From Cryptosporangium arvum DSM 44712 (GTDB lineage Bacteria > Actinomycetota > Actinomycetes > Mycobacteriales > Cryptosporangiaceae), in assembly GCF_000585375.1 (NCBI RefSeq), contig NZ_KK073874.1, positions 3,038,001 to 3,102,000 on the forward strand: a stretch of 64,000 nt of DNA, written 5' to 3'. This document shows, piece by piece, positions 9,238-20,661 of this stretch (the stretch's first letter is position 1; every line of letters starts with the position of its first letter). The notes beneath the pieces are model-generated. The model worked only from the letters and a program-made list of their open reading frames with translations. It made no database searches and was not told the DNA's origin. Made by a program: the position numbers and the translations under genes.

Positions 9238-9510
9238 ATGAGGCAGGCAACGAAGCCGATGATCATCGGGATCAGTTCGCCGACGAACATCGTCACGAAG
9301 CGGATCGAAGGAGCCGTCCTGGCCGGGCCACCTCGCCACGACGTGCTCGTGATGCAGCACTACACCGCCCGGCTGGACGTGACCGTGTGCGACGTGCGCA
9401 CCGAAGCGGAGCCGGGTGCGGGGAGCTTCCATCTCGTCCACGAATCCGAGGAGGTCGTGGCCGCGCCGGACGTCGCCGACTGGATCGTGCGGCGCTATCC
9501 GTCCGGGTGA
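9238..9510 (+). CDS. Small hypothetical protein (90 residues)
   Basis: I do not recognise this family. The frame MRQATKPMIIGISSPTNIVT...WIVRRYPSG is 90 residues with nearly all codons ending in G or C, which supports real coding. It contains a mixed core (VLVMQHYTARLDVTVCDVRTEAEPG) and no signal peptide or membrane helix. The start is uncertain: ATG at 9238 or 9259, neither with a strong ribosome-binding site. Its last 16 bp overlap the 3' end of the convergent PfkB kinase gene. The 255 bp upstream contain no other gene that I can support. Confidence 0.5.
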   Translation: MRQATKPMIIGISSPTNIVTKRIEGAVLAGPPRHDVLVMQHYTARLDVTVCDVRTEAEPGAGSFHLVHESEEVVAAPDVADWIVRRYPSG

Positions 9511-10427
9511 TCCATCTCCGCCCGGGTCGGGCCGGTCGCCGACCCGGGCTTCCGCACCGCGATGGCCGCCGCGCGCACGGCGTCGGCCAGCGCCTCGTCG
9601 ACCGGGGAACCCGACACCAGCCGCGCCAGCAGGACGCCGGTGTGGATGTCGCCGGCGCCGGTCGTGTCGACCGCCGGAACCTTCGGAGCCGGTACCGACA
9701 CCACCCGCGACCCGAGCGCACCCCCGGTCGCGACACACCCGTCCGCGCCCTCACGCACCACGACCAGCGCGCCCGGTGCGTCACGCAGTCCACGCACCGC
9801 CTCCAGCAACGACACCCCCGACGCCGAGGACCCGCTCAACAACCGGGCCTCCCGCTGGTTCACGGTCAGCAGGTCCACCCGGCCCACCACCCGCGCCCAC
9901 CGCTCGGCCGGCACCTCGAGCACGAGTGGCCCCGGATCCAGCGCCACCAGCACCCCGGCCGGTAACGTCGGCAGCCACCCGGCCAGCACCGGCCCGGTGT
10001 CGGGATACGCCAGGTCGTAGCCCGACGCCACGACCGCGTCGCCGGGCGCGGGCTCGATCTTCGCCAGGTCCTCGACGGTCAGCGCCGACTCGACCCCCGC
10101 GCTCGTGACGAACGTCCGCTCACCGTCCGGCTCCACCAGCGCCACCGCGAAACCGGAGTCGCCGTGGGTGCGCGGCAACGCGGTCGCGGTGACGCCCTCG
10201 GCGCTCAGCGCGGCCCGGATCACCTCGCCGTACCGACCGGCGCCGACCGGCGCGGCGTACACGCAGCGGACACCCTGCCGCGCCACGGCCGACGCGAGGT
10301 TGAAGCCACCACCCGCGTGGATCCGGGTTCCGGTGGCGACGACGTCGCCTCCCCGCTCGGGCAGCGCGGGAACGTCGATGGCGACGTCGACCAGAGCGCT
10401 CTCCAGCGAGTACACGGTCGGCTCCAC
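9495..10427 (-). CDS. PfkB-family carbohydrate kinase (ribokinase-like)
   Basis: About 310-residue cytoplasmic sugar kinase. It shows the N-terminal glycine-rich substrate region GGGFNLASAVARQG, the ATP/substrate motif LTVNQREARLL and the catalytic anion-hole motif DTTGAGDIHTGVL, whose Asp is the base. The phosphorylated sugar cannot be deduced. In this neighbourhood it could serve the missing IolC step (5-dehydro-2-deoxygluconokinase), but it is transcribed apart from the iol operon, so that is speculation. I prefer the GTG at 10427, which places the first beta strand (VYSLESALVDVAI) near the N-terminus; an ATG at 10475 would add 16 residues. Confidence 0.88.
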   Translation of the reverse strand: MEPTVYSLESALVDVAIDVPALPERGGDVVATGTRIHAGGGFNLASAVARQGVRCVYAAPVGAGRYGEVIRAALSAEGVTATALPRTHGDSGFAVALVEPDGERTFVTSAGVESALTVEDLAKIEPAPGDAVVASGYDLAYPDTGPVLAGWLPTLPAGVLVALDPGPLVLEVPAERWARVVGRVDLLTVNQREARLLSGSSASGVSLLEAVRGLRDAPGALVVVREGADGCVATGGALGSRVVSVPAPKVPAVDTTGAGDIHTGVLLARLVSGSPVDEALADAVRAAAIAVRKPGSATGPTRAEMDHPDG

Positions 10428-10530
10428 CGGCCCAACCGTACTGATCGGCGCGCGGCAACGCTCAGATCGGCTCATTCGGATCCGATGGGATTCCCAAGGC
10501 CCCCGACTGCGGTTACAGGAGTTGCGGGAG

Positions 10531-12000
10531 GTGCGCGTGGGGGACTCGCGGCGGGTCGCCGCAGTGGTGCTCGCGGTGATCGGAGTCCTCTTCGGGATCT
10601 ATCTGCTCGGCAACGAGTGGGTCCGGGTCTCGGTCGTGCTCGTCGCCGACGGCGCGGGGGCCGTCCTGGTGCTCCGCGGGGTCCTGCGCCACCGTCCGCC
10701 CGGGCCGCTCCCGTGGCTGTTCCTGGCCGGTGCGCAGTCGCTGGCCGTCATCGCCGACTGTCTCTTCTACGGCGGGTACCTGTTCGACCGGGCGTGGGAC
10801 TTCCCCGGTCCGCCGGACCTGTTCTTCCTCGCGCGCTACCCGCTCTGGTTCGCGGTCGCGCTGCTCTGGGTCCACCGGTCCACCCGGCACGACGCGTTCC
10901 GGTGGCGCACCGACGTGACGCTCGTCGACGTCGCGATCATCGTGGTCGCCAGCGCCCTGCTGTCGTGGATCTTCGTGATCTCGCCGCTGATCCGGGACTC
11001 GCCCGACGTCGCGCTGCTCGTGCTGTACGCGGCCTATCCGGTCGGTGACCTGATCCTGCTCGCGGTCGGCATGCGGATCTGGTTCGGCGGCGGGCAGCGC
11101 AGCGTGTCGCTGGGGCTGCTCGGCGGCTTCGCCACCTGCTGGCTGGCCGCCGACACCGCCTACCTGCTCAGCCTCGCGAACGGCACCTACCGGTTCCTCG
11201 GGTGGACCGAGCCGCTCTGGATCGCGGCCGCGATCGCGCTGGCCGCGGCGGCCACCCACCCGTCGATGGTCTCGGTCGGGCGGCCCTCGGCCGACGCGCC
11301 CCGGTCCGGTACCGGTCGCCGGCTGGTGCTGCTCGGTGGGGTGTCGCTGCTGGCGCCCGCGGCCCAGTTCGTGCAGTACCTGCGGGACGGCGATCTGCAC
11401 GTTCCGGTCGTCACCGCCACCTGCGCCGTGCTGTTCGTGCTGGTGATGTTCCGGATGGGCGTCCTGCTCCGGGAGCAGCGGCGGATCGCGATCACCGACA
11501 CGCTGACCGGGCTGCGTACGCGCCGGTTCTTCGAGGAGAACCTCGCGCTGGAGGCCGAGCGGGCCGCGCGGTTCGGCTCGCCGATGGGTGTGCTGCTCGT
11601 CGACGTCGACCACTTCAAGACCGTCAACGACCGCTACGGGCACAAAGCGGGGGACACCGTGCTGCGCGAGGTGGCCCGCCGGCTGCGGGAGTGCGCGCGG
11701 GCCGGCGACGTCGTCGCGCGCTACGGCGGCGAGGAGTTCGCGCTGCTGGTGGCCCCCACCGACCGCGCCGGGGCGGCGCGGCTCGGCGAACGGTTGCGTG
11801 ACGCGGTCGGCGGCGAGTCGTTCCGGCTCGACGACCGCACCGAACTGCTGGTCACCGCCTCGATCGGGGTGGCGCTGCTCCCCGACCACGCGGCGACGCC
11901 CGACGAGCTCACGGTCCGGGCCGACCAGTGCCTCTACCGGGCCAAGAACGCCGGCCGCAACCGCGTGGTCGTCGCCGGGGAGCTACCGGTCACCCACTAG
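10531..12000 (+). CDS. Membrane diguanylate cyclase (polytopic sensor plus GGDEF)
   Basis: Makes cyclic di-GMP from two GTP at the membrane. About ten predicted helices (residues 5-320) form a sensor of unknown ligand. The GGDEF domain follows, from ITDTLTGLRTRRFFEENLALE onward, with active-site RYGGEEF and an RAGD inhibitory-site motif five residues upstream. The enzyme is therefore predicted active and product-inhibited. Two starts fit: GTG 10531 with AGGAG 9 nt upstream, and GTG 10537 with GGGAG 6 nt upstream. It is divergent from the PfkB kinase and converges with iolG, sharing the CTAG stop. It resembles the two cyclases at 35.7-38.8 kb, including the helix motif LLSWIFVISPL. Confidence 0.93.
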   Translation: MRVGDSRRVAAVVLAVIGVLFGIYLLGNEWVRVSVVLVADGAGAVLVLRGVLRHRPPGPLPWLFLAGAQSLAVIADCLFYGGYLFDRAWDFPGPPDLFFLARYPLWFAVALLWVHRSTRHDAFRWRTDVTLVDVAIIVVASALLSWIFVISPLIRDSPDVALLVLYAAYPVGDLILLAVGMRIWFGGGQRSVSLGLLGGFATCWLAADTAYLLSLANGTYRFLGWTEPLWIAAAIALAAAATHPSMVSVGRPSADAPRSGTGRRLVLLGGVSLLAPAAQFVQYLRDGDLHVPVVTATCAVLFVLVMFRMGVLLREQRRIAITDTLTGLRTRRFFEENLALEAERAARFGSPMGVLLVDVDHFKTVNDRYGHKAGDTVLREVARRLRECARAGDVVARYGGEEFALLVAPTDRAGAARLGERLRDAVGGESFRLDDRTELLVTASIGVALLPDHAATPDELTVRADQCLYRAKNAGRNRVVVAGELPVTH

Positions 12001-13010
12001 GCCGCCGCGCGGACCGGGCGGGGGGCCAGCTCCACCGGCACGCGGGCGCCGGTACGCACCGCCTCGACGCCCGCGGCGCACACCGCCACCGCCGCGTACC
12101 CGTCCCAGGTGCCGGGGCCGTCGACCGTGCCCCGCCGCGCGGCCCGGACCCAGCGCTGCAGTTCGGTGTCGTACGCGGTCGCGAACCGTTCGATGAACCC
12201 GGCGGTCTGCACCCGGCCCCGCACGCCGCCCGTTCTGGCCACCAGCGGGCCGCCGTCCAGGCCGATCATCGCGTTCCCGTGTTCGGCCACCAGCTCGGTG
12301 CGCACCTCGTACGCCACCCGGCTGCGCCCGGAGATCTCGACGTCGACGAGCCGGCCCGACTCGGTCTCCATCAGCACCAGCATCGGGTCGCTGACGCCCG
12401 GCGGCGCCTCCCGGGAGGCCCGCGGACGCTTCACGGTGACCGCGACGATCTCCTCGTCGAGCAGGAACCGCGCCACGTCGGCCTCGTGCACCACCGAGTC
12501 ACGCATCATCATCTCGGAGGTGAACGCGTCGGACTGCGCGGGGTTGCGGTGCACGCAGTGCAGCAGCAGCGGCGCTCCCAGCTCGCCCGAGGCCACCAGC
12601 GAGCGCAGCGCCGCGTACTCCGCGTCGAAGCGCCGCATGAAGCCGAGCTGCACCAGCGGCGTCGCCAGCGTCGCCTCCCGCTCCACGATCCGGTACGCGG
12701 TGTCCGCGGTGAGCGTCAGCGGCTTCTCGCAGAGCACCGGGATCCGCCGGTCGAGGCAGGCCAGCACCTGCGCCTCGTGCGCGAACCCCGGCGACGCGAT
12801 CACGACCGCGTCCACGTCGGCGGCGTCGATCGCGGCGAGCGGATCGGCCTCCACCCGCGCGCCGACCGCGCGGGCCACCCGCTCGGCGCGGGGGCCGTCG
12901 GCGTCGGACACCACGGTCACCCGGGCGTGGGCGATGCGCTCCGCGAGCGCCGCCGCGTGATAACTGCCCATCACCCCGACGCCGAGCACGGCGACCCTCA
13001 GGTCGCTCAT
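11997..13010 (-). CDS. iolG: Gfo/Idh/MocA oxidoreductase, probable inositol 2-dehydrogenase
   Basis: 337-residue NAD(P)-dependent dehydrogenase. The N-terminal Rossmann fold has VLGVGVMGSYHAAAL, the EKP motif appears in PVLCEKPLTL, and the family's C-terminal beta domain contains HEADVARFLLDEE. In the iol pathway this enzyme oxidises myo-inositol to scyllo-inosose. It is the last gene of the operon, its ATG overlapping the stop of the IolE-like gene (ATGA). The name rests on family plus operon position; several paralogous IolG-like enzymes with other substrates exist, so the exact inositol isomer is open. Its stop codon shares the CTAG tetranucleotide with the convergent cyclase gene. Confidence 0.82.
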   Translation of the reverse strand: MSDLRVAVLGVGVMGSYHAAALAERIAHARVTVVSDADGPRAERVARAVGARVEADPLAAIDAADVDAVVIASPGFAHEAQVLACLDRRIPVLCEKPLTLTADTAYRIVEREATLATPLVQLGFMRRFDAEYAALRSLVASGELGAPLLLHCVHRNPAQSDAFTSEMMMRDSVVHEADVARFLLDEEIVAVTVKRPRASREAPPGVSDPMLVLMETESGRLVDVEISGRSRVAYEVRTELVAEHGNAMIGLDGGPLVARTGGVRGRVQTAGFIERFATAYDTELQRWVRAARRGTVDGPGTWDGYAAVAVCAAGVEAVRTGARVPVELAPRPVRAAA

Positions 13011-13911
13011 GACGGGGCGCCGATCGACACCGGAGCTCCGCTGCACCCGGCCAGATACGTGTGGGTGCGCCGCGCGATCGGCAGCGGGCGCTCCGGCTCG
13101 CACGGGTACATGTCCTGCTCGACGATCGCGTACAGGTCGCGCCCGAGCGTCCCGACCGCGTCGAGCACCGCGCCCAGGTCGGGGACGCCGTTCGGCGGCT
13201 CGCACATCACCCCGCGCCGCACCGCCTCCGGGAACACCAGGTCCTCGGCCTCCACCTGCTTGGCGATCTCCGGGTCGACCTGCTTGAGGTGCAGGTACCC
13301 GATCCGCTCCGGGTAGCGCCCGATCAGCTCCAGGCTGTCGCCGCCGTAGTAGGCCACGTGCCCGGTGTCCAGACACAGGTTGACGTAGGCCGGGTCGGTG
13401 TCGGCGAGGAAGCGCTCGATGTCGCGCTGGTACCCGATGTGGCTGTCGGCGTGCGAGTGGAACTGGAGCGTCAGCCCGTACTCGTCGAGGATCCGCCGGC
13501 CGAGTTCGTTCGTGTCGGTCGTGAGCTTGGTCCACTGCGCGTCGGTGAGCGTCGGGCTCTCCAGGTTCTCGCCGGTCTTGTGGTGCCGGTAGAGATCCGG
13601 GATGACGACGATGTGCTGCCCGCCGACCGCCCTGGTCAGCGACGCGACGTCGGTGACCTGCCGCCAGACCGCGTCCCAGGAGTCGGGGCGGTGCAGCGCG
13701 GAGAACACCGTGCCGGCCGAGACCCGCAGGCCGTGGGCTTCCAGCGCCTCGGTCAACGCGACCGGGTCGTTCGGGAGGTAGCCGTAGGGGCCGAGCTCGA
13801 TCCAGTCGTAACCGGCGGCCTTCACCTCGGCCAGGAAGCGGTCGGCCGGGGTCTGCGCCGGGTCGTCGGCGAACCAGACGCCCCATGAGTCGGGCGCGGA
13901 ACCAATGGTGA

Positions 13912-13915
<4 letters not shown>
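13007..13915 (-). CDS. iolE: Sugar phosphate isomerase/epimerase, IolE-like (inosose dehydratase-type)
   Basis: 302-residue TIM-barrel protein of the AP-endonuclease-2 family. It starts MITIGSAPDSWGVWF, typical of IolE. It carries putative metal ligands in LQFHSHADSHIG (His), VNLCLDTGHVAYYGGD (Asp/His), GYLHLKQVD (His) and the C-terminal IVEQDMYP (Glu). IolE dehydrates scyllo-inosose to a trihydroxycyclohexanedione. Four-base overlaps link it to iolD upstream and iolG downstream. An IolH/IolI-type isomerase is the main alternative, because these families share the fold. Confidence 0.82.
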
Positions 13916-15767
<1,852 letters not shown>

Positions 15768-15771
<4 letters not shown>

Positions 15772-16613
15772 CGCCTGCCCTCCAGCCGGGGATCGATGGC
15801 TTGGCCGGCCCAGGTGCCGCGCACCCAGGCGTGGTCGGGGTGGTCGGAGATCAGCCAGGCGCGCTCGGCGCCCGGCCCGGCCATGACGTTGAGGTAGTAC
15901 ATGTCGAAGCCGGGCGCGGCGATGCACGGGCCGTGCCAGCCGTAGGGGACCAGCGCGGTGTCCCGGTCGCGGACCTCGGCGAGCACGTCGATCCCGCCCG
16001 CGGCCGAGCTGCTCGTGCGGTGGTAGCCGAAGCCCGGCTCGCCCGCCGGCCCGGCCGCGATCTCGAAGTAGTAGATCTCCTCGAGCGCGGACTCGGTGGC
16101 GGTGGCCTCGTCGTGCTTGTGGGCGGGGTAGCTCGACCAGTTGCCGTCCGGGGTGACGACCTCGCACGCGATCAGCGCGCCGGTCTCGAAGACCCCGACC
16201 GTGCCGAAGTTGCGTACCAGCCGGCTCGCCGAGCCGGCGCCACGCCGCTCCACCGGCACGTCGCCGGCCGGGCCGTACCGGAACGGAAGGGACACGTCGG
16301 TCCGCGCTCCGCAGAGCGCCACCCGCCCCTCCACCGCGAGCTGCGCGGTCGTTCCGATCGGCAGGTAGGCGAAGTCGGTCGGCCCGGCGAAGACGTCCGC
16401 CCGGCCGTCGAGCCGGAACGACTCCTCGCCGACCGTGACCGTCGCCCCGCCGTCCAGCGGAACCACGAGCATCTCCTCCGCGCCCGTCGCGAGGGATCGG
16501 GACACGCTGAGCACGCGCAGCGACGAGTAGCCCCAGCCGGCGTTCTCGGGCGTCACGACGACGTCGTACCCGTCGGCGGCCGCGGTACCCGCGGGGCGGA
16601 ACCAGGTGCTCAT
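15768..16613 (-). CDS. iolB: 5-deoxy-glucuronate isomerase IolB
   Basis: 281-residue bicupin enzyme converting 5-deoxy-glucuronate to 2-deoxy-5-keto-gluconate. Family signatures are WFRPAGTAAADGYD at the N-terminus, SYPAHKHDE (metal His residues), LEEIYYFEI and the C-terminal VPYGWHGPCIAAPGFDMYYLN. Both cupin halves are present and length is normal. The ATG overlaps the stop of the upstream aldolase gene and its own stop overlaps the iolD start, both ATGA. Confidence 0.95.
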
Positions 16614-17506
16614 GCGACCGACCTCACCAGCGACACGGCCGTGTCGACCGCGGTCACGACGTCGTCGTCGGGGGGATAGAGCAGCGCGCGCCCCACGACC
16701 AGCCCGCGCACCGACGGCAGCGCGAGCGCCTTCGCCCACTCGGCGTAGGTCTCGTCGGGCCGGGCGGTCGGGTCGCCGCCGAGCAGCAGCGTGGGCAGCG
16801 TGGTCGCCGCCATGACCCGGTCCATGTCCGGCACCACCGGCAGCTTCATCCAGGTGTACGCGCTGGACGCGCCGAGGCCCTGGGCGATGTGCACGGCCCG
16901 GGTCACGGCGTCGGGGGAGAGGTCGTTGACGAGCTTGCCGTCGACCCGCCGGGACAGGAACGGCTCGACCATCGCGAGCAGCCCCGCGCGGCTCAGCTCG
17001 GTGATCGCCCGCGCGCAGGTCTCCAGCGTCGCCACCGAGGCCGGGTCGTCCAGGTCGACGCGCAGCAGCATCTTGGCCCCGTTGAACCCGGCCTCGACGA
17101 CCGTCCGGACGTCGTAGGCGGTCATCCGGTCGTCGGCCTCGAACGCGCTGCCGAGCAGGCCACCGCGGTTCATCGACGCGATGACGACCTTGTCCTCGAG
17201 CGCGCCGAGCAGCAGCAGGTCGTCGAGGACGTCGGCGGTGGCGAGCAGCCCGTCGACGCCCGGCCGGCGCAGCGCCGTGCGGACGCGGGCGAGCATGTCG
17301 CCGCGATCGGCCATCGCGTCCGGGCGGCCCCGGACCGCCAGCGCCCCGCGCGCCGGGTGGTCGCAGGCCAGGAGCATGAGCCGGCCGTCGGCGGGGAGGG
17401 TGGGGCGGGTCCGGCGAGCGGCCAGCAGCGCGGCGACCCGGCCGGGTTCGCGGGCTCTGATCTCGGTGACCTCGGTGAGACTGTCGGCGAAAGCGCTCCG
17501 AGTCAT
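16610..17506 (-). CDS. Cgl0159-type (beta/alpha)8 aldolase-like protein of iol operons
   Basis: 298-residue TIM-barrel protein of the DeoC/LacD aldolase superfamily, close to the Cgl0159 family found in actinobacterial inositol operons. It shows LMLLACDHPARGALAVRG near the N-terminus, NGAKMLLRVDLDD with a candidate Schiff-base Lys, and AYTWMKLPVV. A likely job is cleavage of 2-deoxy-5-keto-gluconate-6-phosphate (the IolJ step), but that is inferred from position. It is the first gene of the iol operon: GGAGG lies 5 nt before the ATG at 17506, and a promoter-like sequence lies upstream. iolC and iolA, usually nearby, are not in the window. Confidence 0.85.
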   Translation of the reverse strand: MTRSAFADSLTEVTEIRAREPGRVAALLAARRTRPTLPADGRLMLLACDHPARGALAVRGRPDAMADRGDMLARVRTALRRPGVDGLLATADVLDDLLLLGALEDKVVIASMNRGGLLGSAFEADDRMTAYDVRTVVEAGFNGAKMLLRVDLDDPASVATLETCARAITELSRAGLLAMVEPFLSRRVDGKLVNDLSPDAVTRAVHIAQGLGASSAYTWMKLPVVPDMDRVMAATTLPTLLLGGDPTARPDETYAEWAKALALPSVRGLVVGRALLYPPDDDVVTAVDTAVSLVRSVA

Positions 17507-17564
17507 GCTGCCTCCGTCGCGGTCGGCGGTGCCGCGGTGGGGCGCGGCGTCGGTGCCGGGGAAA

Positions 17565-17594
17565 ACGCTAGGGCGGACGCCGGAATGGCGTCAA
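17565..17594 (-). promoter_or_regulatory. Candidate promoter of the iol operon
   Basis: On the minus strand TTGACG (17594-17589), an 18-bp spacer and TAGCGT (17570-17565) match the actinobacterial housekeeping pattern. The -10 lies about 58 bp upstream of the first iol start codon. Matched by eye. Confidence 0.5.
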
Positions 17595-17599
17595 TAGTT

Positions 17600-17625
17600 T
17601 GTCAGGACATTATGTTCTGTTGACA
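17600..17625. promoter_or_regulatory. Palindromic operator between the iol operon and the sugar ABC operon
   Basis: GGACAT-T-ATGTTC (17605-17617) is a 13-bp dyad with one mismatched pair. It is framed by TGTCA at 17600-17604 and TGACA at 17621-17625, which pair with each other. It overlaps the likely -35 of the rightward promoter and lies just upstream of the leftward one, so one regulator could control both operons. No regulator gene is in the locus. Confidence 0.6.
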
Positions 17626-17648
17626 CGGGCTGTGGGGTCTACCACACT
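17620..17648 (+). promoter_or_regulatory. Candidate promoter of the sugar ABC importer operon
   Basis: A consensus -35 TTGACA (17620-17625) is followed after 17 bp by CACACT (17643-17648), a weak -10. The -35 sits inside the palindromic operator, which would suit repression. Confidence 0.45.
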
Positions 17649-17690
17649 CCCCAACGATCGACCCCCATGCGTCGCCCCCAGGAGAACTCA

Positions 17691-18649
17691 ATGAAGAAGT
17701 TCGCCGTCGCCGGAGTGGTCGTCGGTCTGTTCCTCGCCGTGGCCGGGTGCAGTGGCACCGGTCAGGAGAAGGGCGCCGACGAAGCGAGCGATTTGGACCT
17801 CACGTACGCGATCGTCACGCACGGTGCGCCCGGTGACGCGTTCTGGGACCGGGTCAAATCCGGTGCCGAGCGGGCGGGCAAGGACTACGGCGTGAAAGTT
17901 GAGTACTCCTCGGACGCCGACCCGGCCAAGCAGTCGCAGCTCGTCGACGGCGCGGTGGCCGACAAGGTCGACGGCGTCATCGTCTCGATGGCCAACCCCG
18001 ACGGGCTCGAGCAGTCGGTGAAGAACGCGGTCGCCGCCGGGATCCCGGTGATCACGATCAACTCCGGCATCGACAAGTGGAAAGAGTTCGGCGCGATGAC
18101 CCACATCGGTCAGAGCGAGGAGATCGCGGGCAACGCGGTCGGCGCCAGGCTCAAGACCGCGGGCTGGAAGAACGCGCTCTGCGTCATCCAGGAGGCCGGC
18201 AACGTCGGGCTCGAGGAGCGGTGCAAGGCGGTGACCGCGACGATGGGCGGCAAGGTGACGAACCTGCAGGTCGACGGCACCGACGACAACGCGGTGCAGG
18301 CGACGATCACCTCGAAGCTGCAGGCCGACAAGACGATCGACGGTGTGCTCACGCTGGGCGGCCAGTACGCGATCGACGCGGTGAGCGCGGTCGGGGAGGC
18401 GGGGTCGTCGGCGAAGGTCGCCACGTTCGACCTCTCCGCCGACGTCATCAAGAACATCCAGGACGGCAAGATCGAGTTCGCGGTCGACCAGCAGCCGTTC
18501 GTGCAGGGCTACGCCGCCGTGACCGCGCTCTACCTCAAGAGCATCAACGGCAACGACTTCGGCGGTGGCCAGCCGGTGTACTCCGGTCCGGCGTTCATCA
18601 CCAAGGAGAACGCGGACGCGGTCGGCAAGTTCGCGGCCAAGGGCACCCG

Positions 18650-18653
<4 letters not shown>
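17691..18653 (+). CDS. Sugar ABC transporter substrate-binding lipoprotein (inositol-type candidate)
   Basis: 320-residue periplasmic-binding-protein-like lipoprotein. Its signal peptide [20 protein letters not shown] ends in a lipobox whose Cys would be lipidated. The mature part has the type I two-lobed fold of ribose/xylose/inositol binders ([50 protein letters not shown]). The ATG at 17691 has AGGAG 6 nt before it. Its stop overlaps the permease GTG by 4 bp. Myo-inositol is the likely ligand because the operon is divergent from the iol genes across a shared operator; sequence alone does not fix it. Confidence 0.92.
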
Positions 18654-19677
<1,024 letters not shown>

Positions 19678-19681
<4 letters not shown>

Positions 19682-20508
19682 GCACACCCCTGATCGAAGT
19701 CGAGAAGATCGGCAAGCGCTACGGCAACATCATCGCGCTGGCCGACGTGTCGACGTCCGTGCACGCCGGTGAGGTGACGTGCGTGCTCGGTGACAACGGC
19801 GCCGGGAAGTCGACGTTCATCAAGATCCTGTCCGGGGCGCATCCGCACTCCGACGGCCGCCTGGTCGTCGACGGCGAGGAGCGGCACTTCGCCTCGCCGC
19901 GGGAGGCGTTGGCGCTGGGCATCGCGACGGTCTACCAGGACCTGGCGGTCGTGCCGCTGATGCCGGTGTGGCGCAACTTCTTCCTGGGGTCGGAGCCCAC
20001 CCGCAGGTTCGGGCGGCTGGACACCGGGCTCATGAAGAAGACGACGAAGTCCGAGCTGGCCGCGATGGGCATCGACCTGCGTGACGTCGACCAGCCGATC
20101 GGCACGCTCTCCGGCGGTGAGCGGCAGTGCGTCGCGATCGCGCGGGCGGTGTACTTCGGCGCGCGGGTGCTGATCCTGGACGAGCCGACGGCGGCGCTGG
20201 GCGTGAAGCAGTCGGGGGTGGTGCTGCGCTACGTCGCGCGGGCCCGCGACCGCGGTCTGGGCGTCGTGTTCATCACCCACAACCCGCACCACGCCTATCC
20301 GGTCGGGGACCGGTTCATGCTGCTGCGCCGGGGCCGGTCGATGGGCGACCACCCGAAGTCGGAGATCACGCTGCCGGAGCTCACCGCGCTGATGGCCGGC
20401 GGGGCCGAGCTGGAGGCGCTGAGCCACGAGCTCGCGGCCGAGCTCGGCGAGGACTCCGCGGTCGCCCAGGAGCTCTCCTCGGAGGTGTCCGACCTCCGCT
20501 CGCCGTGA
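19678..20508 (+). CDS. Sugar ABC transporter ATP-binding protein, single-domain
   Basis: 276-residue ATPase. Walker A is [14 protein letters not shown], the Q-loop [17 protein letters not shown], the signature [15 protein letters not shown], Walker [16 protein letters not shown] and the H-loop [10 protein letters not shown]. Sugar importers of this class often have two fused ATPase domains of about 500 residues; this is the single-domain FrcA-like form, which would work as a homodimer. It closes the three-gene importer operon and is followed by a strong hairpin at 20524. Confidence 0.94.
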
Positions 20509-20523
20509 CGTCGCGTCCGTCGG

Positions 20524-20555
20524 ACCCCGCGCTCTCGCGCGGGGTTCGTCGTTTT
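20524..20555 (+). terminator. Rho-independent-like terminator after the sugar ABC operon
   Basis: ACCCCGCGC / GCGCGGGGT form a perfect 9-bp stem with a 4-nt loop (20524-20545). The sequence TCGTCGTTTTG follows. It lies 16 bp after the ATPase stop codon. Confidence 0.75.
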
Positions 20556-20661
20556 GTGCGCCACTACTTCTGGCACCGAGTGACGTAAGGCCCGTAGGGT
20601 GGGGGGAACACCCCCGGCGCGGGCAGTGTGGCCGCGTCACCGAGTCGAGAGCCGAAGACAC

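Noticed and set aside
20509-20661. A possible mftA-type small peptide gene before mftD
   Set aside because: The gap contains the terminator hairpin and no short frame ending in the expected Val-Tyr, so a precursor peptide is not supported.
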